Below, one piece after another: positions 38,608 to 49,241 of a stretch of DNA of 64,000 bases. The notes beneath the pieces were generated by a model. It had not been told where the DNA came from and ran no database searches. It was given only the letters and a program-made list of their open reading frames with translations. Made by a program: the position numbers and the translations under genes. The stretch lies in contig CM034541.1 of assembly GCA_020002185.1 (NCBI GenBank), positions 47,866,029 to 47,930,028 of the forward strand, in the 5' to 3' direction. Each line of letters begins with the position of its first letter. Position 1 is the stretch's first letter. This DNA comes from Paraescarpia echinospica (Eukaryota > Annelida > Polychaeta > Sabellida > Siboglinidae).

Positions 38608-41479
38608 ATTCGCAGGGGGGACTTGCAGAGAAGCCTCAAACTGGAGGCATAGATAAAGACAGCAAAAATAATTCAGCAAAGAACAGTTTGAAAAACTGTT
38701 CTGAAGCTGGATATAAATGTGTTTATTTAAATGCAAGGAGTATAGTAAACAAAAGAAATGAACTAAACATTATGGTAGAAGATATTGACCCTCACATAAT
38801 AGGTATAAACGAATCACGGGCAACCACCGATGTATCAGATGCCGAATTGGGACTGACAGGATATGTAATGTTTAGGAAAGATAGAATAGGAAGAAGGGGA
38901 GGTGGAGTTATTTTATATGTTATAGAATATATCCAGGCTTATGAAATAAAATTAGACAGAGAAGCAGATTGCGAAGAAGCTGTTTGGTGTAACATAGTTA
39001 CAGGAAAGTCAACGTTAACGGTTGGACTAGTTTATCGAAGTCCAAACATAAGCATAGAAGAGAATGAAAAAATACAAAACGCTATAAGGGAAGTGAGCAA
39101 ACGGGACTGTGTTATTATGGGAGATTTCAACCATGGGCATATAAAATGGAAATCTCTACAGAGTATGGGTAGCGAGGACCACAAGTTTTTAGTTTTAGTA
39201 CAAGGTAGTTTCCTTTCTCAACATGTGCTAGAACCAACCAGGGGAGAGAATGTGTTAGACATAGTTTTGTCCTCACATAATGAATTAGTTGACAATGTCA
39301 GGGTATGTGAGCCACTGGGGAATAGTGATCACAACCAGATACGTTTTACCATCAAAGTAAAATCAGAAAGGAATAGTAAAAAGCAGTACAGGAGAAATTT
39401 CCACAAAGGAAAATATAAGGACATAAGGAAATATTTAGCAAAGATAGACTGGAATAACACACTGAAGAATAAGACAGCAACAGAATGCTGGAATATCTTA
39501 AAGAGTGAAATTGAATGCATCGTCATCAAATTTGTTCCCTTAAAAAAACACGGGAAACGGTCCAAAAAGAAACACTTATCGAAAGAAGCCATTAGAAAAA
39601 TTAAGTATAAACAAATGATGTGGAAGTCATATAGACGTACTGGAAATGACGAAGACTACAACATTTATAAAGAAGCACTAAACCAAGCTACAGCTGAAAT
39701 TAGAAATTCAAAGAGAAGCTATGAACATAAATTAGCTTGTAATATAAAACATGACAGCAAGAGTTTTTATGCGTATGTTCGAAGCAAACAGAAAGTTCAG
39801 GATAAGGTCGGTCCTCTAGAAGATAGTGCTGGAAATATAATATCAGAAGGATTCTTAATGGCAGAAGACCTGAATGAGTATTTTAGTTCAGTGTTTACCA
39901 GAGAAGACACTAGTTCACTGCCAGTACCAGAGGCTAAGTTCAAGGGGGCAGAATCAGACTATTTAATTGTAACCCCAGAAATGGTAGCTAAGAAAATCAG
40001 GGCTATGAAGGATAATAAATCACCTGGAGTGGATGGTATTCCACCCAAACTACTATTGGAAATTGTAGAACAAATTAGCATACCGCTTGCAACAGTTTTC
40101 AACTTGTCATTAGAAGAGGGAGTGGTTCCTTTAGAATGGAAAGAAGCAAACATTATACCGTTATTCAAAAAAGGTTCGAGAAACAAATCAAATAATTATA
40201 GACCAGTTAGTTTAACATCGGTGATTTGTAAATTATTAGAAAGACTAATTAAAGATCACATGGTGGATTTTCTTTTTAAACATAACTTGATAAACCCATC
40301 TCAACATGGGTTTCTAAAAGCGAGGTCATGCTTAACAAATATGTTATGTTTTTTGGAAGATATCACTAAGTGAATCACCAGTAATGGATCACCAGTAGAT
40401 ATCATCTACTTAGATTTTCAAAAAGCTTTCGACAAAGTGCCACATCAGAGATTACTGCTTAAACTAAAGACCCATGGCATAGGAAATGGTATAATTAACT
40501 GGATAGAAAAATGGCTGATTGACAGAAGACAGCGGGTAGTTGTTGATGGGGAGGCTTCAAACTGGAAATCAGTTTTGAGTGGGGTTCCACATGGATCAGT
40601 ACTGGGACCTATATTATTCTTAATATATATAAACGATTTGGACGATGATATAGCTAGCAAGGTGTTGAAATTTGCAGATGATACAAAAGTGTTTAGAAGG
40701 ATTACAAGTGATGGAGATAGACAGCATTTACAAGATGATCTTGACAGATTGATCAAATGGTCTGAAAAGTGGCAAATGTTGTTCAATTTTGGGAAATGTA
40801 AATGTCTTCACACAGGACATGGGAACGAATATGTAGAATATACAATGGGGGGAATTGTACTAAATACTACTGTAAAAGAAAAAGACTTAGGGCTGACAAT
40901 TAGTGCTGACATGAAGGTTTCAGAGCAGTGTGGAATTGCAGCTTCACAAGGAAATCAAATCCTTGGATTGATTAGGCGAAATATAGCATATAAAGAAAAA
41001 GAACTAATAATACCGCTGTACAAAACAATAGTTAGGCCTCATTTAGAATATTGTATACAAGCGTGGAGGCCATACCGCAAGAAGGACATAGATATGCTAG
41101 GAAGAGTACAGAGGAGAGCGACTAAAATGATACAAAAACTGAGGGATCTTAGTTATGAAAAACGCCTAAAGAATGTGGTTTAACAACACTAGAGATCAGG
41201 AGATTGAGAGGAGATCAGATAGAAGTGTTTAAAATATTGAATGGTTATGAAAATATTGATAGAAATATGTTTTTTTCAGTTAAGAAAGATAGAAAGACTA
41301 GAGGACATGAAGTTATATTAGTAAAAGAACAGTGTAGATTAGACGTAAGAAAGTTCTCATTTTCACAAAGGACTGTGAATGAATGGAACAGATTATCTGA
41401 TGATTGTGTGGGTGCTAGTAGTGTGAATATGTTTAAAAATAAAATCGACACATACCTCAGAAGGGCTGGATATATGTAG
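38589..41479 (+). pseudogene. LINE ORF2 (endonuclease + reverse transcriptase), copy 2, broken
   Basis: The frame overlaps the last 18 bp of ORF1. It has no early ATG and may rely on reinitiation. The endonuclease shows LNARSIVNKRNELN, GINES, MGDFNHGHIKW and NSDHNQIRF. The reverse transcriptase shows KSPGVDGIPP, NYRPVSLTS, QHGFLKARSCLTN, YLDFQKAFDKVPH (motif A), GVPHGSVLGP (His for the usual Gln) and LKFADDTKVF (catalytic DD). Only two lesions interrupt it: TGA at 40371-40373 where copy 1 has TGG, and a 1-bp loss in an A-run near 41168. The C-terminal portion ends YM-stop at 41479. Confidence 0.92.
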
Positions 41480-41527
41480 ATAAAAGGGTTGGACTCTCGA
41501 TAAGCCAAAGGGCTTCCTTGTCCACCT

Positions 41528-41587
41528 GCCATCTAGAGTTAATTCTCTGGATGGCAATCTTGTTAAATCTTGTTAAATCTTGTTAAA
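41528..41587 (+). promoter_or_regulatory. LINE 3' UTR hairpin and 10-bp tail repeats, copy 2
   Basis: GCCATCTAGAG, loop TTAATT, CTCTGGATGGC forms an 11-bp stem with one G-U pair, followed by three TCTTGTTAAA units. Relative to copy 1 a T-A pair has become C-G, a compensatory change that keeps the stem. Confidence 0.72.
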
Positions 41588-42158
41588 AGCAGGGGGAAGG
41601 TATGGGCAGCGAAATTGAAACGGGAAGGTTGGAGACCAAAGCCAGGGGGCTCAAAACTGTGCGAGGTAGGTGGCGATATTCAAATCAAGCCTCAAGCCCA
41701 AGGTTAAAGCCATAAAGGAAATAAAAACAAGGCATTAGCTAAAATCCGTTTTCCATGTGTACACAAAGTTTAACGTTGTATGTTACATTCGAAAACATAA
41801 AAAATACAGTTATAGCATAAATTCGATTTTAAACCCGTCTGTGTAGCGATTCCCGCGGAAAATAAAAAAATCGAAGTGGTTATTCTTCCGGTTGCCATAA
41901 CCCAGATTTGGACAGCTATTCTTCCGCGAGTTGGGCCGCGCATGCGCCGTAAACCTACTTCGTCATAGTATAGCCGCGCATGAGTAGGTTCGGTGCATTT
42001 CACATAATAAAAGTTAGGAAAGAGTTCGTGGGTGTCAATGTCGGTGATAAATTGTCTCCCTTTTCGCAATTTTCCGATAAAATCAAACAAGTTCAAGATG
42101 CCAGTTTTGTGCAAATGTATTTGCGTGATTCAAGACCATTGACGGTGCCAAACAGCGT
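41588..42158. other. Flank of LINE copy 2; nothing identified
   Basis: Moderately GC-rich sequence with GCGCATGCGC-type strings near 41937-41945 and a possible promoter for the exon at 42159. No coding motif seen. Confidence 0.4.
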
Positions 42159-44240
42159 ATGCCGAACATTGCAGGAAAGGCAAATCCCGATGTGAAGTAT
42201 ACTGGCTTGGGCAATATTCGGTGGAAAACTGCACAAGCAAAGGCGCCAGAGCCACATCACAGTAAGTCTGCTTATTTAAGTAATTATATTATCTTTGAGT
42301 GTAAACCTGTTTGAGGGTACTATGTAGTCAGCTAACAAATAGTTTTAGCCGTTACTCGTTTGAATGAAGATGCACGCCACTGTGTGTGCCCAACTAGACG
42401 TGAGCTGTGGCTATGGCCTATGCCTATGCGTAGACTAACAAATGTCTTGTTTTGGTTTGCCGTATCGTAAAACTTGAATGTCCACGTTATATCCCGTTTC
42501 AAACCTTAGTTAAGTTAGTGACATCAGTTGACAGACATTCGTGCACATGCATGTACGTATTGAAAATTAATATTCACGTATAAATGTTGTCTATTCCTGT
42601 CGGCAAACTCATGTTAAAAGTGACATTCCTATTTTGTTTTCAGTCGGTGCAGTACATGATTAGCCAACGATGAAGCTTGATGACCCGGTCAAACTTCTTG
42701 CATCTTCCTTACAGAGTCCTTAAAGACTAGTAAGTTTGTACCACATTGTATTTGCCGTAGTAGTTATATCTTTTGAAATAAAAAAGTAGGTAGTTTAACT
42801 CAGAATGCGTTAACAACAGGTCTGCCTTTGCCTAAAGTAAAACCAAACACCGAGTAAGTGGGTTATTAATTATAATTCCAGGAATGTTTTAATGTGCATA
42901 AATGTACTTGTTATTTTGACTAGTACAATTGGGAGTTACAAATCACATATTACAGTACGTACAAATGTCTTTGTTTTTCTCCATATTTAACTATTTCCTG
43001 GTATTGTATTGTATTTATTCAGATTCCAACAGGTCCAGTGGACCCAGTAACATGACTGATAACTGAAACAAAACATATAAATAATAAAACAATAATAGAA
43101 TAATAATAAAAATGATAAGAACAATAAGGACATAAAAACCACACAATATCAACTTCAAATATGCCAGGCAAACATCCGTTATACATAGATATTTGAATTG
43201 AGGATCTAAAGGTTTCAGCTCCTGAAAATATATCACAAGTTGGATCACTTAAATACCATGTGTTGAAGTAGTCATACATCTATTCAAAACACATTGTTTT
43301 CTAATGTTGATTCTGCTATTGGAAACTCTGAAAGGGATGTAGTTTCGTAGAGATCGCAAAGGACAGTGACATTGGATAGCCCCTACCAGATACGACGAGT
43401 CCAGTTGGGAGTGCACGCACTTGTGTAAAAACATAAGATCTGCAACTTGCCTACGATGTTGAAGGGAAGGTAGTCTAAAATGATGGCAAAGCTGAGGATA
43501 ACTGTCAGAGGAGTACTGTATTTTAGATTTGTAACATAGATATTTAATGAATTTTTTGTATATGTATTTTCACTTGTTCTTCCAAGGTCTTGTTACTGGC
43601 TATTTTAACCTGCCAATTATCATCTGTTGACAGGTCTCGGTAACATGAAAATGCCGCCATCAATGAGGAAGAGGGGTCGACCCAAGGGGGCAGAGTTGAC
43701 TGTCATTGGCTTGCTGGGAAGGGTGAAAAAGGACAAACCGGTCAAATTCCTCACCAAGCTTCCTGTAGTTAGAGATTATGGTATGACACTAGCTGAAATG
43801 AATTTTTTGCATAAAAATCTCAAAATGTGTTTCTACTTATTTTACTGGTAATAAGCGTAACTTTTATAACATTTACTTAAGCATAACTCTAAATAACTTA
43901 TACTTACAGATAAAGCATGCATCTGTCATATAATAAATTTATATATTCGTTTATAATAATTTTTTATGTACATTTGTAGTTATGATCTGCTGGTTTGTAC
44001 AAAGCGAGACAGCACTACACACTGGTCGCTTGTCGAAAGCTTCGGACGTCTCGAGAACAGTGCAGACTGCCTTGACAGCGACGTCTATTTAAGGGCAATA
44101 CAGAAGCACTGCGAGACACCGACGTGACACGCAGTGCAGCAGATGGCGTACGCCCTGTCGAAGGATGGCGTGTGGTATTGCGCAACATGCACTTTGACAC
44201 TGGATGATAATGAGGACTTGAGTTGCGTGTGGTGGCTTAA
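42159..44240 (+). pseudogene. Decayed gene with GRPKG motif and Cys-rich C-terminus
   Basis: Three exons join in compatible phases: 42159-42261 (MPNIAGKANPDVKYTGLGNI..., donor GTAAGT), 43634-43780 (acceptor CAG; contains RKRGRPKGAELTVIG, an AT-hook-like core) and about 43980-44092 (VMICWFVQSETALHTG). A frameshift near 44040 then hides a continuation LDSDVYLRAIQKHCE, and another frame at 44143 gives GVWYCATCTLTLDDNEDLSC, a Cys-pair segment like the start of a PHD-type finger. From memory, uncharacterised multi-copy invertebrate proteins share the order GRPKG plus TVIGL, a hydrophobic WFV segment, then a CxxC finger. I infer a relic of that family, probably transposon-linked. No function is assigned. 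Confidence 0.42.
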
Positions 44241-44261
44241 TTTTTAAGTTACATTAATCTG

Positions 44262-44640
44262 CGATGTGTGTTACTATGCGATAGCTGCCTTCATGGTTTG
44301 CAAGTTGGAGTAATCTTGTCTATTATCGAGGGTGTTGGTTTCAAGATGTGATTTTTAAGCATGTGTGTTGTTATGCGATAGCTGTCTTTCATTGATAGGA
44401 CTTTTTTACCCGTAAGGCAAAAGTATTATGTTTTATGGTTTGCACGTTGGAGTAATCTTGCCCATTATTGAGAATGTTGGTTTGAAGATGTGATTTTTAA
44501 GCATATGTGTTGCTATGTTATAGCTGCCTTTGTTAGTACGACTTTTTGCCCCTAATGCAAAATTATGATTTTGCAGAGGATGCAAGTTTGTTTAGTCTTT
44601 TTCATGTGTGTCTATATTTATATGCGATAGCTTCAGAGAT
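44262..44640. repeat. Degenerate direct repeats
   Basis: Blocks GTGTGTTGTTATGCGATAGCTG, GGTTTGCACGTTGGAGTAATC and GTTGGTTTGAAGATGTGATT recur two to four times at irregular spacing, consistent with an old local duplication. Confidence 0.65.
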
Positions 44641-44689
44641 TAGCTGTTTTAGTATCGAACAAAGGGGGTTTGGTAATGACATTAACGGA

Positions 44690-45027
44690 AGCTTAATCAA
44701 TCATTTCCTCAACAACATTGCTAAAATAGTTCCCATCCACAAAAAAGATGATAACCATAATTTCAACAACTACAGGCCAATACCTCTTGCCATGCATATC
44801 CAGTCTTTGAAAACAATAGTTTACTCTCAATTATTCCACTATCTCACACTTAATAAGCTTCTCCCCCCTAATCAGTATGGTTTCAGAACTGAACACTACT
44901 GAACTAGCAATAACTGAATTAGTTGACAGAATATACTTAAATCTTAACAAAAAAGGCTTGCCAATGGCAATATTTCTGGATCTGTCGATGGCTTTCGACA
45001 CAATAGATCATAGAATCCTGTATGTAT
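44690..45027 (+). pseudogene. LINE reverse transcriptase fragment
   Basis: Translation shows AKIVPIHKKDD, NNYRPIPL, LPPNQYGFRTEH and, after a 1-nt shift at 44890, FLDLSMAFDTIDHRIL. These are the N-terminal finger and motif A of a LINE reverse transcriptase. The rest is missing. It differs from the CR1 family in this window. Confidence 0.8.
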
Positions 45028-45071
45028 GATGATCTAAAAAAATAAACTTCACTTCAAAAATGTTTTAAATA

Positions 45072-45315
45072 ATGCTGTTGTTTTCACCATGTCTTGATGT
45101 GTCCAAGAACTGCGCATGTACTGTAACTGCTCTGTTGTTTACACCATGTCTTGATGTGTCCAAGAACTGCGCGTGTACTGTAACTGCTCTGTTGTTTACA
45201 CCATGTCTTGATGTGTCCAAGAACTGCGCATGTACTGTAACTGCTCTGTTGTTTACACCATGTCTTGATGTGTCCAAGAACTGCGCGTGTACTGTAACTG
45301 CTCTGTTGTTTTACA
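45072..45315. repeat. 57-bp tandem repeat, about 4 units
   Basis: Nearly identical units containing CACCATGTCTTGATGTGTCC start near 45085, 45142, 45199 and 45256. Because 57 is a multiple of three, open frames appear on both strands (for example FTPCLDVSKNCACTVTALL). No start context or splice sites suggest real coding. Units 1 and 3 share CGCATG and units 2 and 4 share CGCGTG, so the array probably grew by duplicating a two-unit block. Confidence 0.92.
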
Positions 45316-45813
45316 TAAATTCAGTAAAGTGTTTATAACTATTGTGTATTGTTGTCCCTATGTTTCTTGACAGTTTCATTATATATATAAATATATTCTC
45401 AGTGTGCATAGAACCTAGTCACAGTAGTAAGATACAATTCCTAGCTGAGGTGTTAACGTGGCCGTTAACACTTCAATATGAGAGTATAAAGTAAGTTTTT
45501 CTGCTGCCCTCCACTAGGCCAGTGATAAGATAATGTTCGTTCCCTATCCAAATATATTATTGGTTGACTTCCCTACATGTCTGTCAGCAAACCTATTTTA
45601 GCCTTTTGGGGCAAATTTAGCTGGGCTAATTTAAGTGCGCAATATATTACTTAACTGGCATATCTAGTAGCAGCTCCCGCCTATTAGTCTAGGTATTCCA
45701 TTTAGTTTTGGGTGACAGCTAGGCATAGGGTTAAAGTAATAGGACAACTAATTTGCGTGATAGCATGCTTGGTTGAACTCGGAAGATTAATCATTTAATC
45801 CCGCCAAGACTTC

Positions 45814-46040
45814 GGTTACGGCGATCAGACTCAAGTCTCAGAAATAGAGGAAACACACGAACAATAAATAACTCCAGGCGGGTTACCGCGACCGGAGCAG
45901 AACTCTCGGAAGAATAGCGCAGCCAAGTTAGGTTACGGCGACCGGAGCAGAACTCACGGAAGAATAGCGTAGGCATGTTGGGTTACGGCGACCGTAATGC
46001 GCATGCGCTGACGTCGTCTCGTAGGAGTAGCGGCGCCTGC
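45814..46040. repeat. 50-67-bp GC-rich direct repeats
   Basis: GGTTACGGCGACCGGAGCAG-like starts occur at 45814, 45881, 45931 and 45981, each followed by AACTCWCGGAAGAATAGCG in the middle copies. They lie at the truncated end of the PHD/2A LINE fragment. Function unknown. Confidence 0.75.
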
Positions 46041-46655
46041 TAGTTGTGCGCATGCGCAACTAAACTCACGGACGATTAGCGAGGCGAAGTTGTGCTTTAA
46101 TTGTTCATATGTGGCATCATTTATTTGGACACACGAGGTGTGGTACCAGCAGTCACAGTCATCACATTGGATGGCATGGTGATGTTCGTGTACCTCATGA
46201 CTGCAGGTGTCACACGAGGTGTGGTACCAGCAGTCACTTTCATCACATTGGATGGCATGGTGATGTTCGTGTACCTCATGACTGCAGGTGTCACACGAGG
46301 TGTGGTACCAGCAGTCACTTTCATCACATTGGATGGCATGGTGATGTTCGTGTACCTCATGACTGCAGGTGCCACATGGGAAGTCTGGAGTGGAGGTTGA
46401 CATGGGGCCAGGGTTTGGATGAAGGTCCCCTGCTTGGACTAGTAGTCCACTAATATACAGTAAGGACAGGCTGTGAGGTTTAGTTGGCATCATCTTGTTT
46501 TTCTTTGTAACTGTGAATTTTGGAAAGGATGGCCGCTTTCTTGTCAGCGTTGTTGAAAATGTTGAGAGGTCATCCTCAATTATGGAGTTTTGGTGGAGGT
46601 ATCTATGCATGTTTGCAGCAACAAAGCACAGGGCTATGAGCAGTGTGAACTTCAT
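45954..46655 (-). pseudogene. LINE N-terminal fragment: 2A-like motif and triplicated PHD core
   Basis: From ATG 46655 the minus strand reads a hydrophobic leader, then SGLLVQAGDLHPNPGP, a 2A-like ribosome-skipping motif (the NPGP end is intact; the usual DVE is DLH). Such motifs are known at the N-termini of some invertebrate non-LTR retrotransposons, often followed by a PHD finger as here. The PHD core (CGTCSHEVHEHHHAIQCD, then CWYHTSC) is repeated three times as 27-residue units. Units 1 and 2 have Ser in place of one ligand Cys (DES against DDC in unit 3). After the third unit the normal continuation NDATYEQLK occurs. Coding then dissolves into repeats, so endonuclease and RT are absent. 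Confidence 0.72.
46131..46373 (-). repeat. 81-bp in-frame tandem triplication
   Basis: Three almost identical 81-bp units begin at 46131, 46212 and 46293 (ACACGAGGTGTGGTACCAGC). They correspond to the PHD core of the overlapping LINE fragment. Near-identity implies a recent duplication. Confidence 0.93.
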
Positions 46656-47372
46656 GTCGAGGCCAGGGAGTGGATTGCGAAATATAATGCCTTTGAATTA
46701 GCTAAAGTCGCATTTAAGTAGAATAAAACTAAAATAAAACTAAGCTGTTTTAAAACAGTGCAAGTGCAGGGTTTGAGCTGGTGCAAACACAAACAGGTAG
46801 ATGGTAGGGTATATGAATATTAGTAAGTTTATGTCTTGGGCCGACTCAGGACTCAGGGTATTTTAAAACACAGGGGTACGTGACAGTTGTATACCCGAAG
46901 GAGGGCCTGTTAGTAAGTACAGGAGATGATAAAACAGAGGGGGGATAGTATTGATAGTATTCCTTACATAGATGTTTCTAATCTAGAGCTATTTTGATAA
47001 TGCCTAGTTTATGTGACTGGTATAACTAATATTTAATGACTCAAGGTAATGTACATTTATTTTGTAAGAATGCGTCGATTATTTGAGTTGCTGTGGGGGC
47101 GATTTTGGTTTGGTGCGCTCTGCTTATTGTTTACAAATCCGCCATTTTGATTTTAAAGTTTATGTTGGTTGTTAGGCAATATAATTTAGTGAACTATAAC
47201 TTTGGACTACTTGATCGCAAATGTATTGATATGTACGTATTGTGATGATGCTACAAATGCTTGTATGTAAATTTGGAATGATGACAGTCTTTATAATTTG
47301 TGATTTTAACAATAAACGTATGAGACTAAAACAAGAATCCACTACACCTAATGCATGCGCACTCACTTCCGT
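46656..47372. other. Upstream of PHD/2A fragment; nothing identified
   Basis: AT-rich sequence without coding motifs. Confidence 0.45.
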
Positions 47373-47512
47373 GAGATTACATCGGAATATTGCACAATAA
47401 CTCATTCTGACGGCGTGACGCTCATTTCGACCCAAAAACTATCCTTGTAAACATGCTCTGAATGCATGGAAAGGGTCGACCTGCTGCGAGTGTGGGTCAT
47501 ATGTGACGTTAC
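47373..47512. repeat. Direct repeat, left copy
   Basis: About 140 bp beginning ATTACATCGGAATATTGCAC and including TCCTTGTAAACATGCTCTGA and ATGCATGGAAAGGGTCG. It is repeated in the same orientation at 48500-48640. Confidence 0.85.
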
Positions 47513-47614
47513 GATACCACGTGATCGCCTAGCTCATTAATTTTTTAGAATATCAATGTATGAAGGAGGAGTTGTACAATTTATCCAAACAACTTAAATC
47601 AGTCAGCTAATTTA

Positions 47615-47703
47615 TGTCGGTCCTGCTAGTTCAGTTGGTAAACGCGTTGGTTCCTTGGCATTTATTTTGCAAATCGGCCGACGCCGTTTCAATCCCGACA
47701 CCA
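47615..47703 (+). other. tRNA-like sequence, left arm
   Basis: An 89-nt stretch starts TGTCGGT and ends CCGACACCA, so a 6-bp acceptor stem followed by CCA is possible. The D-arm/A-box is TAGTTCAGTTGGTAAACGCG and the T-arm/B-box is GTTTCAATCCC. The anticodon arm is irregular and long (CCTTGGCATTTATTTTGC). A functional tRNA is doubtful; a tRNA-derived sequence is likely. Confidence 0.5.
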
Positions 47704-48099
47704 AACCAATGATTTTCTTTACACTTTTTTTTAATGTTTTCACAAAGTAATATGAAGCAAATGATTTTGTATACTATGATGCACTGTTTGTAAATATTTT
47801 TGTAGTAATTATTTATTCACCACAAAAATGAAAATATGGTAATTATATATAACAATGTTTCTAAATTTTATTTATCCAGACAGATCACCATTTGTTTTCA
47901 CATATATAATTACAATATATTACCGTACAATATATACAATTAATAAATTATATATCCATTACATTATATTTGTTTGGATAAATAACATTTCGAAACATCG
48001 TTTTCTTTACACTTTTTTATGTTTTCACGAATTAATATAAACAAAATTTTGGTTTATATTACTTTGTGAAATAAAAAAGTGTCAAGAAAATCAATGGTT

Positions 48100-48187
48100 T
48101 GGTGTCGGGATTGAACCGGCGTCGCCCGATTGTAAAATAAATGCCAAGGAACCAATGCGTTTACCAACTGAGCTAGCAGAACTGACA
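48100..48187 (-). other. tRNA-like sequence, right arm
   Basis: Complementary copy of the left-arm tRNA-like sequence. Its A-box TAGCTCAGTTGGTAAACGCA and B-box GGTTCAATCCC are closer to tRNA consensus than the left copy, while its 5' acceptor strand (TGTCAG) pairs less well with CCGACA. Confidence 0.5.
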
Positions 48188-48499
48188 TAAATTAGCTGAC
48201 TGATTTAAGTTGTTATAATAAATTGTACAACTCCTTCATACATCGATATTTTAGTGCCTTTATGAGATTATACACATTACTTTCTGTAGCTGGATACAAT
48301 ATATGTTTGCTATGTATGTTTATTGGTGTAGATTATCTCCCGTTTGTTGCATCCGATATAATTGTTCTAAAAAGGAGCCCAAGCTCGGCGAAACCTAGTC
48401 GACTTGTAGGCCCATTCACATTCGTTGTTTTGAATAAAATTGGATTCATGTGGAACCGTAAGATAACTGCTTGTTCCTCTATGATGACTAGTGTTTGTA

Positions 48500-48640
48500 T
48501 TACATCGGAATATCGCACAATAACTCATTTTGACGCTCGTTTCGACTCAGAAGCTATCCTTGTAAACATGCTCTGAATGCATGGAAAGGGTCGGCCTGAT
48601 GCGAGAATGGGTCACATGTGACGTCACATCTCGGCATCCC
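48500..48640. repeat. Direct repeat, right copy
   Basis: Same-orientation copy of 47373-47512, about 90 percent similar by eye (ATTACATCGGAATATCGCAC to GGGTCACATGTGACGTCAC). Confidence 0.85.
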
Positions 48641-49241
48641 GAAAAGCATGCCAAAAATATGCATATTCGAAAAAGTCCGACTGCACAGCATAAAATGTGG
48701 AATTTCTAATTCATTGAATTTTTTGATTTATTTTGGCTTGGTGGACATGAAAATAGATAGCTGGATGTAATATAATGTGAATTCAAGCAATATATGTTTT
48801 TATTTCCTTTAATGCACTAGTAGTGATTCGCAATTTTGCCGTACGCAATAGGAAAAACTCGTTTAAAGAAAAAACGGCGGCAAACGTTTCCATACGATAT
48901 CCAAATCCTAAATATCTACCGTACATTTAATGAAATTTGTGCAAACAATTTGTACTTTGAAACCACTTTCAGTGAAATACCTACAATTTTACAACGGCAA
49001 AACTGCGTAACCACGAAAACACGCAAGCGCCATTGGCATTAGTTGCGTTATATAATGCGATAATAATTTTGGTAGGTACGCAACGTTGTTTTTTATTTAT
49101 GCCACTTATGACGAAAATTGTCCATTTTGTATTGTTAAGCAGTTATGCTTTAGGCCTGTGCTCTGTTTTTTACCAACTTGATTATGGATAGATGAGTTTG
49201 TTAAAAAAGGTTTTTTTTTGGCTTCGTTGTTTGATTCAATG
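48641..49241. other. Intergenic; nothing identified
   Basis: AT-rich. A 68-codon frame at 48836 is not recognisable. Confidence 0.45.

Larger units (their letters stand above)
37127..41587 (+). mobile_element. CR1-clade non-LTR retrotransposon, copy 2 (inactive)
   Basis: A 4.46-kb near full-length copy of the family at 5199-9403, and the better preserved of the two. Order: 5' UTR, ORF1 (37215-38607), ORF2 (38589-41479), 3' UTR, hairpin (41528-41555) and three TCTTGTTAAA units (41558-41587). A few single-base lesions inactivate it. It landed about 50 bp beyond the THAP start exon. Confidence 0.92.
47548..48252. mobile_element. Foldback element with inverted tRNA-like arms
   Basis: Arms of about 220 bp (47548-47780 and 48030-48252) are inverted copies: the left GTATGAAGGAGGAGTTGTAC matches the complement of the right end. 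Each arm carries a tRNA-like sequence followed by AAACCAATGATTTTCTTTACAC and an AT-rich inner part. A ~250-bp AT-rich loop separates them. No protein is encoded. Confidence 0.8.

Noticed and set aside
42645..42729. Possible middle exon between 42261 and 43634
   Set aside because: It introduces a stop in the required phase; skipping it gives an open frame.
31095..45315. CRISPR-like arrays (31095-31545 and 45072-45315)
   Set aside because: Units are contiguous tandem repeats without unique spacers and the DNA is eukaryotic.
47615..47703. Functional tRNA gene
   Set aside because: The anticodon arm is irregular and the sequence is part of a foldback repeat, so only a tRNA-like origin is claimed.
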